64,000 nt of DNA from Morchella semilibera (Eukaryota > Ascomycota > Pezizomycetes > Pezizales > Morchellaceae), in the NCBI GenBank assembly GCA_009192285.1, contig CM018603.1, positions 3,960,588 to 4,024,587 on the forward strand, written 5' to 3'. The notes beneath the pieces are model-generated. The model was not told the origin of the DNA. It made no database searches and was given only the letters and a program-made list of their open reading frames with translations. Both the position numbers and the translations under genes were made by a program. This document shows, piece by piece, positions 36,103-47,056 of the stretch; positions within the stretch are counted from its first letter, which is position 1; the number at the start of each line of letters is the position of its first letter.

Positions 36103-38390
36103 TGTCCATGCATAGCAGATCTATAGGCCGAATAAGATGATGGTGATGAATATCCACTAGTTATTAAGCTGATTTCTTATTCTTTACGTTGCACGGCCTG
36201 TGCGCGTGCCTATACGCTCTCTATATTTCATTAAATAATGGTTTTGATATTAAATATATCTAAGGCAGCTGGTAGGGTTCAATTCTTCATGGAGGCGGTG
36301 GTGGTGGATAATGCTTCGGGGTTCACAACCCAGGCTAAATGTGTAATTACGCTACTAGAATTAATTCTGTCTTTCTTTCCGCTTTCCGTTATTCCTAATC
36401 GTGTACGACCTTGCCACAGTCCTTTTACTTTTTTGTCTACTTGGCGTGTATTATATAGAGGCCATTTCGGGGACAAATTAAAAAGGCGAAAAAGACGAGT
36501 TAGCTTTCAGGATAAAGACAGCATCAGTGATCATTAGGTACCACTCGCGCCAAGCCCACATCACCTTGTTGGAAATGTGAGACGAGCCTAGGAGCAATGT
36601 ATAGTACTAGGACATAAATTTTGGTAGATTACACCTTTTACAGCCAAAGTAGCCGTGTTTAGCGATCTAAACTAACCACTCAGTGTTGGACAAAAAATTC
36701 TATCACTTAAGAAGACATTAGAAATTATCTCAAGATGGAGCTCAGTTGAGCCCACTTTCCAGGTGTGTGTGATGTGTTTTTCAAGATGGTCTTTCAAGGA
36801 TTTCTGATTTTGTATGGTGTTCCCATACAAATTTTGCGTTGCAACGGCCATCAAAAACCACCAAAACTTCTGTACCCCGACTGCACTAATACACATATAA
36901 GTGTTAGTATATATGCTACTTTGTAGTGATATATAGACTGTTCTAGACACAATATCCTTGTATAAATAAGGGCTTGATAACGCTCTGTATCATAGTTTCG
37001 ATTAAGCAAGCCATAGTCTTCCCCCGAGGATTCAGGGGGCAAAACGGGAAAGATCTGTACGTGAGACCTCCGCCACCACATACAAACCATCCCTGGTTCT
37101 CCCCGAAGGTAACGAATATGTACTCGAGTGTGGACAAGTGATCAGAACCTGATGTTACCCAGTGGGGATTTACCACCACTAAGCCATAAGTAATAGCCCT
37201 AACCCTACGCAAAATCATTGAAGTTTGATTTTTTTTACATCATTAATTGTATCTAGCCCTTAGGCTATGACAATATCACAATACCCCAGAACTGTCCTCT
37301 CTTCCACCACCATCTTCAAAAATAAAACAACAAAAATCATTACAACAAAGGAAAATCATTACAACAAAATAAACACATTCATTCTGTCTACTCTTCTCCA
37401 GTCCTCTCCATCCTTGATTCAGTTCTTTCTCCCTTTCCACCGCTTCTTCATGTTCCTCGCCCCTCTTCCGTCCGCACTCCGTCCATTGCTTCCAAATCTC
37501 CGCCGTTTTCCCAGTGAGGTTTGACATATTTTAGATAGCACTCAGATATTAATCTATACCTAGACGAACAAAACAGTAGAGTATACCATGTGTTATATAA
37601 CAAATATTTTTGGTTATGATAGAATAATACCGGAGACCTCGCACAATGTTGCCTTCAAGTTGGTTTAGATCAAGCACCGCCTAGGTGGACGACGCCAATG
37701 TATGAAAGTGATTCTCTAGTGTCTTATAGTGCCTCAAGGGGCTACCTTCTCCCGAGTGAATATACAATACAAAGTGGGGTTCTGATTTGCTATCCTATAA
37801 CAATTAATTAATACATAGGCAGTGAGGTATGGATACGGTACTCTTGGTGTATCGGCGGATTACCTCCCCATTCCACCCTTTGTACAAGATCATAAAAAGG
37901 TGAGTTCCTAGATACGCTCCCGAATGCTAGATCTGTGCGGTAGCCGTATACACAAATGCACAGCAAGCCGAGGGAGATATACTGGGCGGACCGGCCCCCC
38001 CAAGGAATGATATACTGTAGTACTTTGGCCTACTCACACTCTCTCATTATTACTAGGGCCTGCGCCCGCGCAATCCACTCTACTACCTCATGAAACATCA
38101 GGACGTTTTTCCAGCCACAACGTGTTCAATATGTAGGTGACTTTTCCAGAGTTGTTGGCGATTATTGAATAGTTTATTCTGTGTGATGATAGCACCGTAG
38201 ATTATCCTATAGATCCAAGTGAAAAATCTAGATGGTGAGTGACTAGAGGATCAGTCAGTCCTTCAATGACTCAACGCCGTTGGCAGCCTTCCAAATGGCT
38301 ATGCCCTCTATTTTGTGTCAATGAACTAAACGGAGGACGATATTCGCCCTCCTCCGGTGGCGCTTTGGAATTGACTGCACCTGGCAGTAT
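36103..38390. other. Intergenic, no supported gene
   Basis: No ORF here carries a recognisable motif. A CCCTAACCCT decamer lies at 37198-37207. The start CAGTGTTGGACAAAAA near 36681 resembles the end of Tc1-like elements, but I find no matching partner end. Confidence 0.45.
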
Positions 38391-38393
38391 ACC

Positions 38394-38541
38394 TTAGTCT
38401 GTCAATGCTGACCTCCCTATAATAGAGGAATTGGATTTGTATGGAAGACCTATTGTTTAATAAGAGAGATAATAGGATCTGTTGATAAAGCCACATAAAA
38501 TTTGCTTCCTCCTGGGGGTCAGCATTTTACTGACAGACTAA
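38394..38541. mobile_element. TTAGTCTGTCA inverted-repeat element (148 bp)
   Basis: TTAGTCTGTCA at 38394-38404 is inverted exactly at 38531-38541, and TGCTGACC follows each terminus, with a small spacer difference. It shares its ends with the element at 20747-21021. No coding capacity. Confidence 0.65.
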
Positions 38542-39844
38542 GAGACAGGGCAAAGGACTGCCGCTATGGCCGCTGGACCGTTGGCATTAAAGTACTGCCT
38601 GGGATCGAGGCTAGCGGGGATGGTGTAGCAGGCATGTAGAGTATTAGAGAGGTTCCGCTACAGGAATTCAATAGCGATAACGCAAATTTGCAAATATTTT
38701 TTATCGGCCATTCGTACCCCAGTTGAGATAACTTCCATAAAAACGGTTCCAGATAACTATAAGAGAGGATATACACAGTGAAATTCAGCACACACAGCGA
38801 AATTTTAGAACAACCAGATCTAACTGTAAAAACTCAAAGTATCACTCCTCTAGTAAGGCACCAAAATCTGGTGTATTTATAAGCCTATCACAAAGGCTAA
38901 GTGTTATTTATACATTTTTTTGTCTCCCGCATTTTGTATGGAGAACTGTGACTTTTGGGTTGCCGGGGGGTGGGTTATCCTTCTTTTTGCTGCATTGACT
39001 AAACCTCCTTTCGTTATTTTCTATAACAGGTCTCCGGCCGTAGCGTAGTGCCGGGGTGTTTCCACGTTGTTGTGGGGTACCGATAGCGAAACCTCTCTAA
39101 TATTATAGTATGCAGAGTATAATCGGTATTAGGACCACCAAGCGAGGTGGCCGGGTAGCGCCAAGGGGGGGAGATTAGATAAGGGAAAAGGGCACGGGCG
39201 TTAACATCTTGCTGTAATTGTCTCCTTTACCCCAGGAAAGAGACGTTAGAGCTCTGTTGACATTGCAGGAATGGACTAGAACAGGAGCTGGCAATTACTG
39301 ATTCACCATTTAGTAACCTGGTCCGAAATGTGGTGGACTTGGAAGGGAACTCTCTCCCATTTACGGAATGCAAAGAATAGAGTTCTCCGTATGCTGGATG
39401 TAATTTCAAGCCCCTGGGCAGGTCGCACTGAAGCCGTTGTTCTACTAATCTCAAGCCGTATGGATCTCGGAAATTGAGGTCCATTGTCACTATCAAAGAT
39501 AGAAACAATCAAAGTGTTTCAGAAAAGAAAAATCTGGATACTGATAGACGATACCACAGCGGGTGGAGGAGGATAGGGACCCGCCAAATAGTAGTTGTAA
39601 GATTAATTCCCATTAGAGACAATGCTTCTTCCATTATGAGGGAAGCTCATCATCGGTCATAGCTTACCTTAAGTAGAAGCTGAACCAGATAGCTAAGACT
39701 AGGAGTTCAGGTATGAAGACAGACGCAAGTGCATATATATCTTATGATTGTGCCGCCAACTCTTTCAAAACCATCAACTCTCTTCCAAACATCAATCTGA
39801 TCCTACAAACTTTAAACTATTCTCATATTCAATCTCTTCTAGTA

Positions 39845-39981
39845 AAGCATATTTGGGGCAACGACGAAAACACAGGCTTCAGTCAATCAACCTATCAGAT
39901 ACCAGCCTGCGCCTGTGCTTTGTCCGCCAAATATCCCTGTTCGTCGTTCAACCAATTCAGTCGTTGTCCCCAAAATGACTT
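39845..39981. mobile_element. TA-flanked MITE, TTGGGGACAACGACGAA family (copy 2, inverted)
   Basis: This is the inverse-complement copy of 29263-29398, with TA at 39843-39844 and 39982-39983. The two copies share the core containing GGCGGACAAAGCACAGGCGC and GGCTGGTATCTGAT and differ by small indels. Confidence 0.75.
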
Positions 39982-41588
39982 TACAATCATTACCGATGGT
40001 GTTTAACATGGAATTGAGTGAGTTTGAAGTGAAAATACTCATTTGTTCTTCTATATCTAACACCCCTATAGAACATACCTTTAATGTATGCCCTTCAGAC
40101 AGTTTAAGACCTCAAGGAAACTTTAATATGGACTCCACAACTGCGGATTGTGAATAAGAGAGTACCCCCACCCCCCTCGTCTCCGCCCACTGCATCCCAT
40201 TCTGTTATCCATGTTACTCAGGCCAGTGATAGTTTTTCCTCCAGCGAGATATCTCAAATTCCTACTTCATCGGGCACAATTGAATGAGACGAAGATCACA
40301 ATTATAATGGAAGTGTATTGACCCATACGAGCCATCATAGCTCAACGATAAATCTTTATCGAAATGGCAGGCCAAAAAGAAAGGATTGAACGATGGTGAC
40401 GATCGTAAGTGCCAAGAGTCCAGGTGAAGAGATAGACCGTCAGGCCAAATTGTAATTAGGCGCATGTAGCGCGGATTTCTTAGAAATCGTCACATGCTAA
40501 ATGCTAAACGCAAGAATCATGCCCGCGATGCAACATTGTGGCGCAGTAAGGTTGATTAGGTGGCAGGACGGGTTGCAAAGGTAACTTGGTAAACAAACTT
40601 TTAGTTTAGATGGTGCTGGAGAGGGAAGATCGCTTCCTCTGAAGGTGAAGATGTTCAGCTTTTCGCCTTGACAAACCCCCAGATTTTGTGGTGCTCTAAT
40701 TACTTCAACGGTGTGTTGTATTACGACTTTGCTTCGCGTTTTTTGATTACAATTTTACCTGATGGTCTATCCGATAAATCGTCGATGCTGACACCACTCA
40801 TTTGGGACTAAAACACCCACTTGTTGGCATTTTGTGAAGGGTGTCAGCATTGTCTCGACGGTTTATGGGATAGGATACCAGCGGTGTCTCAGTTGTCGCC
40901 TCTCTTGAGGCTTGCCTTGATTGGGGTATTACTCCGGATGAAGCTCCCTAAGTGAACCGACATACATGCATGATGCCCAAATCCACTTATTGCAATGAAC
41001 AGGCGCCCTTCTATCTTTTATTAGCAGGTAGTAATCACTCCCAGTATTGTTACCAATCGTGTTCCGTTTGTGTCAACGAGTAAGCTCTACCCAGTCACTT
41101 CACAATGGGCTTGGCAGATTTTAGATCGATCGATTAGTTCATAAGCAACCCGTAACACTAACTTATTAGGGTATGCCTAACATGGGGGAATGCCGAACAA
41201 GCAAGGCTACCTAGTTGCAACGTCAAGTTTAAGTGTAATTCAGCGTTCCCTCATAGGTGGGTGTACATAGCAGTGGGCTGCCTCTCGTTGGCATTGCGAT
41301 CGAATATAAAAGAATAGCAGTTAAAATATCTAAGAATTATAGCAATAATATTAATAATAATAATAAAGAGTATTTGATGGAGAGCATCTTTCACCGCTCT
41401 AGGGCTAGGGGTCACAACTCCAACCAATCAGAAGCCAGAGGAGGGTTTCGAAAGGTCGTTGATCTAGTATATAGGAGACTCTATCAACGCAAAAAATGCA
41501 TCACTTGATAGATTTTCTATACTATAATGGTGCATAAATGCATCGGCTGATGCATAAAGGTGTCGAGGCCCATGTAATGTCGTCTATT

Positions 41589-41660
41589 GAGGACTTTATT
41601 GACGACTTTATTGACGACTTTATTGACGACTTTATTGATTACTTTATTGATTACTTTACT
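41589..41660 (+). repeat. 12-bp tandem repeat TTTATTGAYKAC
   Basis: About six units of GACTTTATTGAC / TACTTTATTGAT follow each other. The unit is a multiple of three, so frames stay open across it. Confidence 0.85.
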
Positions 41661-41700
41661 AGAACTTCGGTTTATGGTATAGTTCCTAGTTCTAGTATAT

Positions 41701-41771
41701 CAACTAGTAGCTTAGGCGGTGGGGTGTGGGCTTGAAAACATAATAGCACAGGTTCAAACCCGGAACTTTTG
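41701..41771 (+). tRNA. Degenerate tRNA-like sequence (Pol III boxes)
   Basis: TAGCTTAGGCGG (41708-41719) resembles an A box and GGTTCAAACCC (41751-41761) a B box, at the spacing found in tRNA genes, and a T-rich run follows. The acceptor and anticodon stems do not pair well. It is more likely a tRNA-derived repeat or a dead tRNA than a working gene. Confidence 0.25.
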
Positions 41772-42370
41772 TATTTTTATTGATACATTACAGAACTCTT
41801 GGCGAAATGAGACTGTGATGCATTATCAATACATTATGGGATGCATTTCTTAGATGGTAGAGAGACGAGGGAAATGATAACAATTTGTCCCTTTTCCTTT
41901 GCTGGGGCCCTACCTAACCCCCATCTTATTCTTAACTCATGGTACGAATCTTTGCTTATCTGGAATCCGCTCCATATGTGTTTGGCCTTTGAAATAGAGT
42001 ACTTTGGCTGCAGGAGTTGGGCAGGGCAAAAGGTCCTGCACATTTGATTGGCTGAATGACTGCAATTATCTTCCTAAAACAGCTAAGATCCCGCATGATC
42101 CCCGGAGACGCGCGCCAAGCCAATCTCCCGCCCACACTCTCCCTGGAGCGCCACTACCAATTATTGTCAAGATCCGCCATTAGGCGAGTATGGACTAAAT
42201 ATGGACCGGGAGTCTTGGGCTAGCTGATTGCTTTGCGTATCAAGATACTGGTTAGTCGTGATATAATGCCGCGCACATTAAAGGTGACATAAAGTGCATC
42301 TCTTATAAGATAGGATATCAAAAATCTAACGGACCTGATATGAAGAGCTTAGCCTGTTAGGTTCTTGATA

Positions 42371-44230
42371 CCGTATTATCTGAGAAAATTCGTTGCGCTG
42401 CAGCAAGGGTCTTTGTACATACATGAGCATGAGACATACAGAAGTTGGCTAGGCAATATCAAATTCATTACGGGTTTGACATCTCCCATGCCCTCAAGTA
42501 CTCTACGGACTCATCATTATCTACAGGAATAATATGGTTGTCTAACGCTGCCATGTCTTCGAGTTGATCTGGGTGTCTCCAATCCCCAACTTCAACGGTT
42601 TCAAATCCCTTAATGTTTAACTCGTGGTCACAACTCCCATTTACCGGCAAAGATAAACCAACATTTCTGAACGATTGCACAATAATTTCCTTCTTGTTAC
42701 CGCAGAGATCCTCCCAGGCTTGTGCAACACATTTAGTTGTGAGAATCCGCCTCTCACCAACAGTCCATGAATCCTCCCCCTGAGTGGACCGTTGGTCAAC
42801 AGCTTGCTCAGTTAAGTCACGAAGAATGCCCTTGAGTGGAGCATTGACTGAGACATCCAAGGGCTGTACTAAACCAGTGCATCCGGGTGGGATGAGGGAA
42901 GGGATGATGTCATGCTCCTGAAGCTTCTCAAGCACCGTAGAGGTTTTGTGGAATTCGGCAACATCAAACACAAAGAGACTAGGTCTTCCCTCAAGAGCAG
43001 GTATAAGATATAGTTGAATGTACTTTAGGAATAATTGTTCATTGTTGTAAGCGGTAGGGTTGAACTCAACGATAACACGGTTATCATATTCTCTCCGTTC
43101 TTCCTCCATCCTTCTGTTATTGACACCTTTGCGATGAAAAATTATAACGGGAGGAATACGCGCTATTCCATCAGCGAATACGCACAAGATCAATGATGCT
43201 TGCCGTTTATCCCAGCCACTACGGCAAGATCTAGCCCAAATAGTCCTGAGTCCCGCAAAACTATATGTACGACCGTCGAGATATTCAAAAGGAATAGGAG
43301 TTTCATCGAGATTGCAAATATTACTGAGCATGTATCGTCCAACGTCCCGTACTAGTATTGTTTCCATATAATATCCAGGACGCGTCTGAGAGTTGCGTTG
43401 GTTGAACTGTAACCAGAGAGTAATAAGTTGCATATAGTCGACAGGGACCTTTTGTGCTCTATTTGTCGTGAATCGAAGAGTAATACGATGTCGGGTAAGA
43501 AAACCATTAAACCAACCGGCAGAGAAGGAAAAAAGTTTGTTATCCAGCCGTGGATAGCATTCTTGAAAGAGGCGTTGACAGGTGCGGCGAAACCAACCAC
43601 GTCTAACTGTTTTCCCTTCTTCTCTCCTTGTTGTGAACGCGTCAAGAAGTCTATCTTCTAACTCAGGCCATCGACAGACAAATTTTTGACGTGTAAATCG
43701 CGTACCAACTGGTGATTGTATGATTTTATCACGTTGATTCCACCAAACACTAATCGTACTACCAGGGATCAAGAATATTTTACTAGCCTCCCGGTGAAGG
43801 ATAGGACGTGTAGCTGTCTCTCCATATTCGTTTAAATAAGGTACCCGGTAGTGAACCAGAAAGGTCAAAACTTCGATTTTTCTTTCTCGTGAATAAGATC
43901 TTTTTAAACGCTGTATTGGCTTTATAATAGGACGCAGGAGTTGTCGCTCTTCCAATGTTTTTGGTTTAAGACCGGGTTTTTTTCTTTCCGTACTATTCAC
44001 TGTTGAGTTACAGACTGAAAGATTCTTCAACTGTGTACGCGCTTGAATAGTCATGTTGCAGGTGTGAATGATGGTTGTATCGGGAACATGGGCTCCAAAT
44101 CTACAAATACATGTACCTTTCAGCGTGAGGTTCAAAGTTCACAACTGTCAGACATATTACTGTATGTCTTATGCTCGTGTATGTACAAAGACCCTTGCTG
44201 CAGCGCAACGAATTTTCTCAGATAATACGG
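42371..44230 (-). mobile_element. Pogo-like DNA transposon with 71-bp inverted repeats
   Basis: The element is 1860 bp. Its ends are 71-bp terminal inverted repeats (42371-42441 and 44160-44230) starting CCGTATTATCTGAGAAAATT, with two mismatches. TA lies at both flanks (42369-42370 and 44231-44232), as expected of Tc1/mariner/pogo insertions. A single transposase gene fills the interior on the minus strand. The near identity of the ends and the long uninterrupted frame suggest a recent insertion that may still be mobile. Confidence 0.9.
42468..44054 (-). CDS. Pogo-like DDE transposase, 528 aa
   Basis: The first ATG of the frame is at 44054 and the frame is open to TGA near 42468. The N-terminal half carries a Tc5/CENP-B type helix-turn-helix DNA-binding part (FSFSAGWFNGFLTRHRI near 175-191). 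The catalytic part has NLDET with D250, VFDVAEFHK with D364 and GCTGLVQPLD with D400, giving a DD35D triad as in the pogo branch of Tc1/mariner. The residue after the second Asp is Val instead of the common Asn/Gly, a deviation that could matter. The enzyme would cut and paste the element by its inverted repeats. Length fits the family (about 500-550 aa). Confidence 0.9.
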   Translation of the reverse strand: MTIQARTQLKNLSVCNSTVNSTERKKPGLKPKTLEERQLLRPIIKPIQRLKRSYSRERKIEVLTFLVHYRVPYLNEYGETATRPILHREASKIFLIPGSTISVWWNQRDKIIQSPVGTRFTRQKFVCRWPELEDRLLDAFTTRREEGKTVRRGWFRRTCQRLFQECYPRLDNKLFSFSAGWFNGFLTRHRITLRFTTNRAQKVPVDYMQLITLWLQFNQRNSQTRPGYYMETILVRDVGRYMLSNICNLDETPIPFEYLDGRTYSFAGLRTIWARSCRSGWDKRQASLILCVFADGIARIPPVIIFHRKGVNNRRMEEERREYDNRVIVEFNPTAYNNEQLFLKYIQLYLIPALEGRPSLFVFDVAEFHKTSTVLEKLQEHDIIPSLIPPGCTGLVQPLDVSVNAPLKGILRDLTEQAVDQRSTQGEDSWTVGERRILTTKCVAQAWEDLCGNKKEIIVQSFRNVGLSLPVNGSCDHELNIKGFETVEVGDWRHPDQLEDMAALDNHIIPVDNDESVEYLRAWEMSNP

Positions 44231-44232
44231 TA

Positions 44233-44635
44233 TCTTGTCTGGTTAAAAGGTTATTTTAAAAGGGGCCAAGACCCAACAAAGTGAGCAGTATTGTCGCCTG
44301 GGCGGATGAAACTTGTCAAATTCGCGGCCTGGACCGTGTGCCCTTAGAGTAACGGCTTTTTTCCAGTTGCTAAGAACAACACAGCCAATCACGAACTCAC
44401 AACAATTACCACAGAAGGCTAGTGATAGCTGAAGGAGGGAAGTCGCGAATCTAACAAAAGCCATCCGCCCGAGCGATACCCGTTTATATAGCCCTTGGAC
44501 AAATTAAAGTGGCCAAATCCGCGACCTAAACCGTGCACCATGTAGTAAAGGAGTCATATTGCTTGTTATGGGTAAATAGCAACAACAAAACACAAGAATC
44601 TCTAACAGTGGTTAATATTAGCTGTAAGAGGTAGT
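44233..44635. other. Spacer between transposon and tandem array
   Basis: No gene. Two copies of a short phrase around AAATTCGCGGCCTGGACCGTG occur (about 44319 and 44512), and a similar phrase (AATTTGCGACCTGGTCCGTG) lies near 1744, so this is a small dispersed repeat. Confidence 0.4.
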
Positions 44636-44825
44636 TAGGGTTAGTTAGGGTTAGTTAGGGTTAGTTAGGGTTAGTTAGGGTTAGTTAGGGTCAGTTAGGG
44701 TTAGTTAGGGTTAGTTAGGGGGGTTAGTTAGGGTTAGTTAGGGTTAGTTAGGGTTAGTTAGGGTTAGTTAGGGTTAGTTAGGGTTAGTTAGGGTTAGTTA
44801 GGGTTAGTTAGGGTTAGTTAGGGTT
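44636..44825 (+). repeat. TTAGTTAGGG tandem array (telomere-like decamer)
   Basis: About 19 copies of the decamer GGTTAGTTAG lie head to tail, nearly perfect, with one GGTCAG variant and one unit with extra Gs. The array runs into a single N at 44826, where an assembly join is likely, so its true length is unknown. Confidence 0.9.
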
Positions 44826-44826
44826 N

Positions 44827-46488
44827 GCCCAGGGGGAGTTCGGTGATCTCTATAGAGAAGAATCACCATAATACCCCATAACTGCGACTCTAGACCTGCA
44901 CTCCCCCAAACATAACACCCGTACCGTACCAACCTGGAGTCTAGATACTTAGTTCCTCAATACCCTAGCGTAACTATATATACCCATAGGATTTAATTCT
45001 TCACAATTCCAACTTTGCCATTTTTCCTCTCAACACCCCAGCTGCCATAACAGTAATGATAAAACATAGTCCTTGTAACCGTCCGCAATAAACCACAATA
45101 GTAACTTGGGAGGTTTCGTGGGGGGCTGCCCAGGTATCCGATGCGTTTCTACTCTCTAGGAAGGGATAATTACTACGTAGTCGGCATCGATAATAACACA
45201 AACTACTCCTCGTTCCTATATATTCGTAGACGCCTATATCCCATATAGTTATTTATCAAAAGACCCGGAAAAGCAACTAGTATATTGTAATACCTGTTTG
45301 CTAGTTCTGTACCAGGAGACAACCGTTGTTCCCATGTATCTTTCATTTATAAATATATAAAACCTGTTAATTATAGTTTATATACTTCACCTAGTCAGTC
45401 AGTCACGTCTCGTACTATTTAGTACCCCCTACAGTCAGATTACAACATGGACACGATTACTGATGTAAACAAAAAAAAAATTACCACATGGACCATGGCT
45501 TGTATCGAGTGACATCTAATGAAGCACAATCGCGAGTGATACCGTATGACATATTGAACGCGAGTGAGAATATATGAAGCAAACGATTCTCGTCTATCTT
45601 TCCAATATTGGGGATGGCTCTAGGCCCTCAGAGATGCGGAATGCCTATAGTCTCTGATAAAGACCCATTCGCTCTGACCTATTTAGGACCGTATCAAATA
45701 GGGCAGAAATAATAGTATCGACGAAACGTCATAACTAAGTAGAGCCACTAGGGTGATAGCCGCGGGCCAGGACTTACCCGACTTAAATAACACTTGTTCT
45801 TTAATTCACATACCCGATGGAATGAAAGTGATCTACGGGCAATAAGAAAATTTCTTTCCTGTTCGGGGGTTAGGGTATGGAAGTTAACGATACTGCCTGT
45901 CAGCCGATTGCGAACTAAACCCCCAGTACTCAGACAACATCGAAATATCAGCATCCCGTGGTCGCGGGAGTCGGAGTGAATGCAGCTTGAGAGCCTCGAT
46001 ATGGAGAACATAGCTCATATGGCGGAAGTGCAACCGTGATTGGAGATGTAGTTTCTGTTCTAGCTAGACTGAGAGTTTTATACCAAGAGCAATACCCTGC
46101 CATGAGGCTATGGCTGTGCGGTGACGCTATGGTATGCCCCTGCAAGGCTGCATCAGGCAGTAGCGTATATACTCCCTCCGTTGTAATATATATACCAGGT
46201 ATGCCTATACCCGCACTGCAGCCTCAGTAGTCATCTTTAGCGCGCACAGACGATCACGAGGCACGGGGAGGGCCAAATTCTAGTTCCCAGAACCCAGCAG
46301 CGTGAGGTCCGGTCTCATAACGGTTAAAGCGTCGCCTTCCCACGCTGGACGACACCCGTTCGATTCAGCAAGCATCCAGGATCAAAACTGGACCGGCCGG
46401 CCCTGGGGAATATCCCTGGGGTCGAGGCAGACTACTCACTGTTACGGTTACGGGCGAATGAATAAATACCGTAACAGTGAGGAACTGC
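44827..46488 (+). repeat. 1.7-kb repeat, copy A (uninterrupted)
   Basis: Starts GCCCAGGGGGAGTTCGGTGATC and ends after a hairpin (CACTGTTACGGT / ACCGTAACAGTG) in a T-run. Copy B at 47057-48806 plus 56638-56667 matches it in order throughout, with many substitutions and indels. There is no long ORF. Near its right end lies a tRNA-like A/B-box segment. It could be a non-autonomous transposon or a subtelomeric repeat; I find no target duplication. Confidence 0.75.
46306..46368 (+). ncRNA. tRNA-like Pol III box segment in repeat copy A
   Basis: GGTCTCATAACGGTTAAAGC (A-box-like), then CTTCCCA resembling an anticodon loop, then CCGTTCGATTC (B-box-like) have tRNA-like order and spacing. About 120 nt downstream is a T-run that could end Pol III transcription. 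The same segment lies in copy B at 48657-48718. Stems pair poorly, so this is tRNA-derived rather than a tRNA gene. Confidence 0.4.
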
Positions 46489-46734
46489 TTTTTTGATTTT
46501 AGTTCCTACTCCATTGCTTTGGTGCGCCTAGGGCTAGCATTGGCGGGGTTTTCGGAACTAGAACTTGGGCCTATCGCGAGATAACCATGCAGCCGGCCAA
46601 AGAGGGGAGAAATTATTCATGAGTTGGAGCCGGAAACAGCCTTCATCGCTTTCTACCTATGCCCTAGTGATAGTTATGTTTTCTCCCAATCGGTTATCCT
46701 TAGTGCCGCCGCCAGGGCCCCACCAACACGCCCC

Positions 46735-47000
46735 CCCCCCCATAAGAAGGAGAGGGGGGGAGAAACGCGGGAGAAACGAAAAAACACAGAAAGATGAAAA
46801 GAAGCAATGGACGGAAACGAAAACACAGCGGGACAGAGGAAAACACAAAAGCAGAAAAACACGGAGGAAAAAAACGCGAGAGAACAAAAAAAACACAAGG
46901 GAAGAGAAAGAAGAAACACATGACAGGGGAAAGAGTGACAAAATAACAATCCCCCCAAAGCGAAAAAGCAGCAGCAGCCCACCACACCACAAAGCGTAGC
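46735..47000 (+). other. C-run followed by purine- and A-rich skewed tract
   Basis: A C-run is followed by about 250 nt almost free of T, built of GAAAACACAGAAAG-like words. Long minus-strand ORFs here are only the result of this skew. Similar C-run plus A-rich tracts occur at about 24.47-24.65 and 60.34-60.41 kb. Confidence 0.6.
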
Positions 47001-47056
47001 GTACCCCCACACACAACACAAACCGCCCTCCACACAAAGCCCCATAGGTTTGTAGA

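Larger units (their letters stand above)
39985..42370. other. Intergenic, no supported gene
   Basis: Besides the 12-bp repeat at 41589-41660 and the tRNA-like stretch at 41701, I see nothing that looks like a gene. ORFs are below 100 codons and without motifs. Confidence 0.45.

Noticed and set aside
36681-36950. Tc1-like element starting CAGTGTTGGACAAAAA
   Set aside because: Only one end is seen; no inverted partner within several kb and no transposase sequence.
41701-41771. Functional tRNA-Phe
   Set aside because: Box spacing is good and GAA sits where an anticodon would, but the acceptor, anticodon and T stems do not pair. Kept only as a degenerate tRNA-like sequence.
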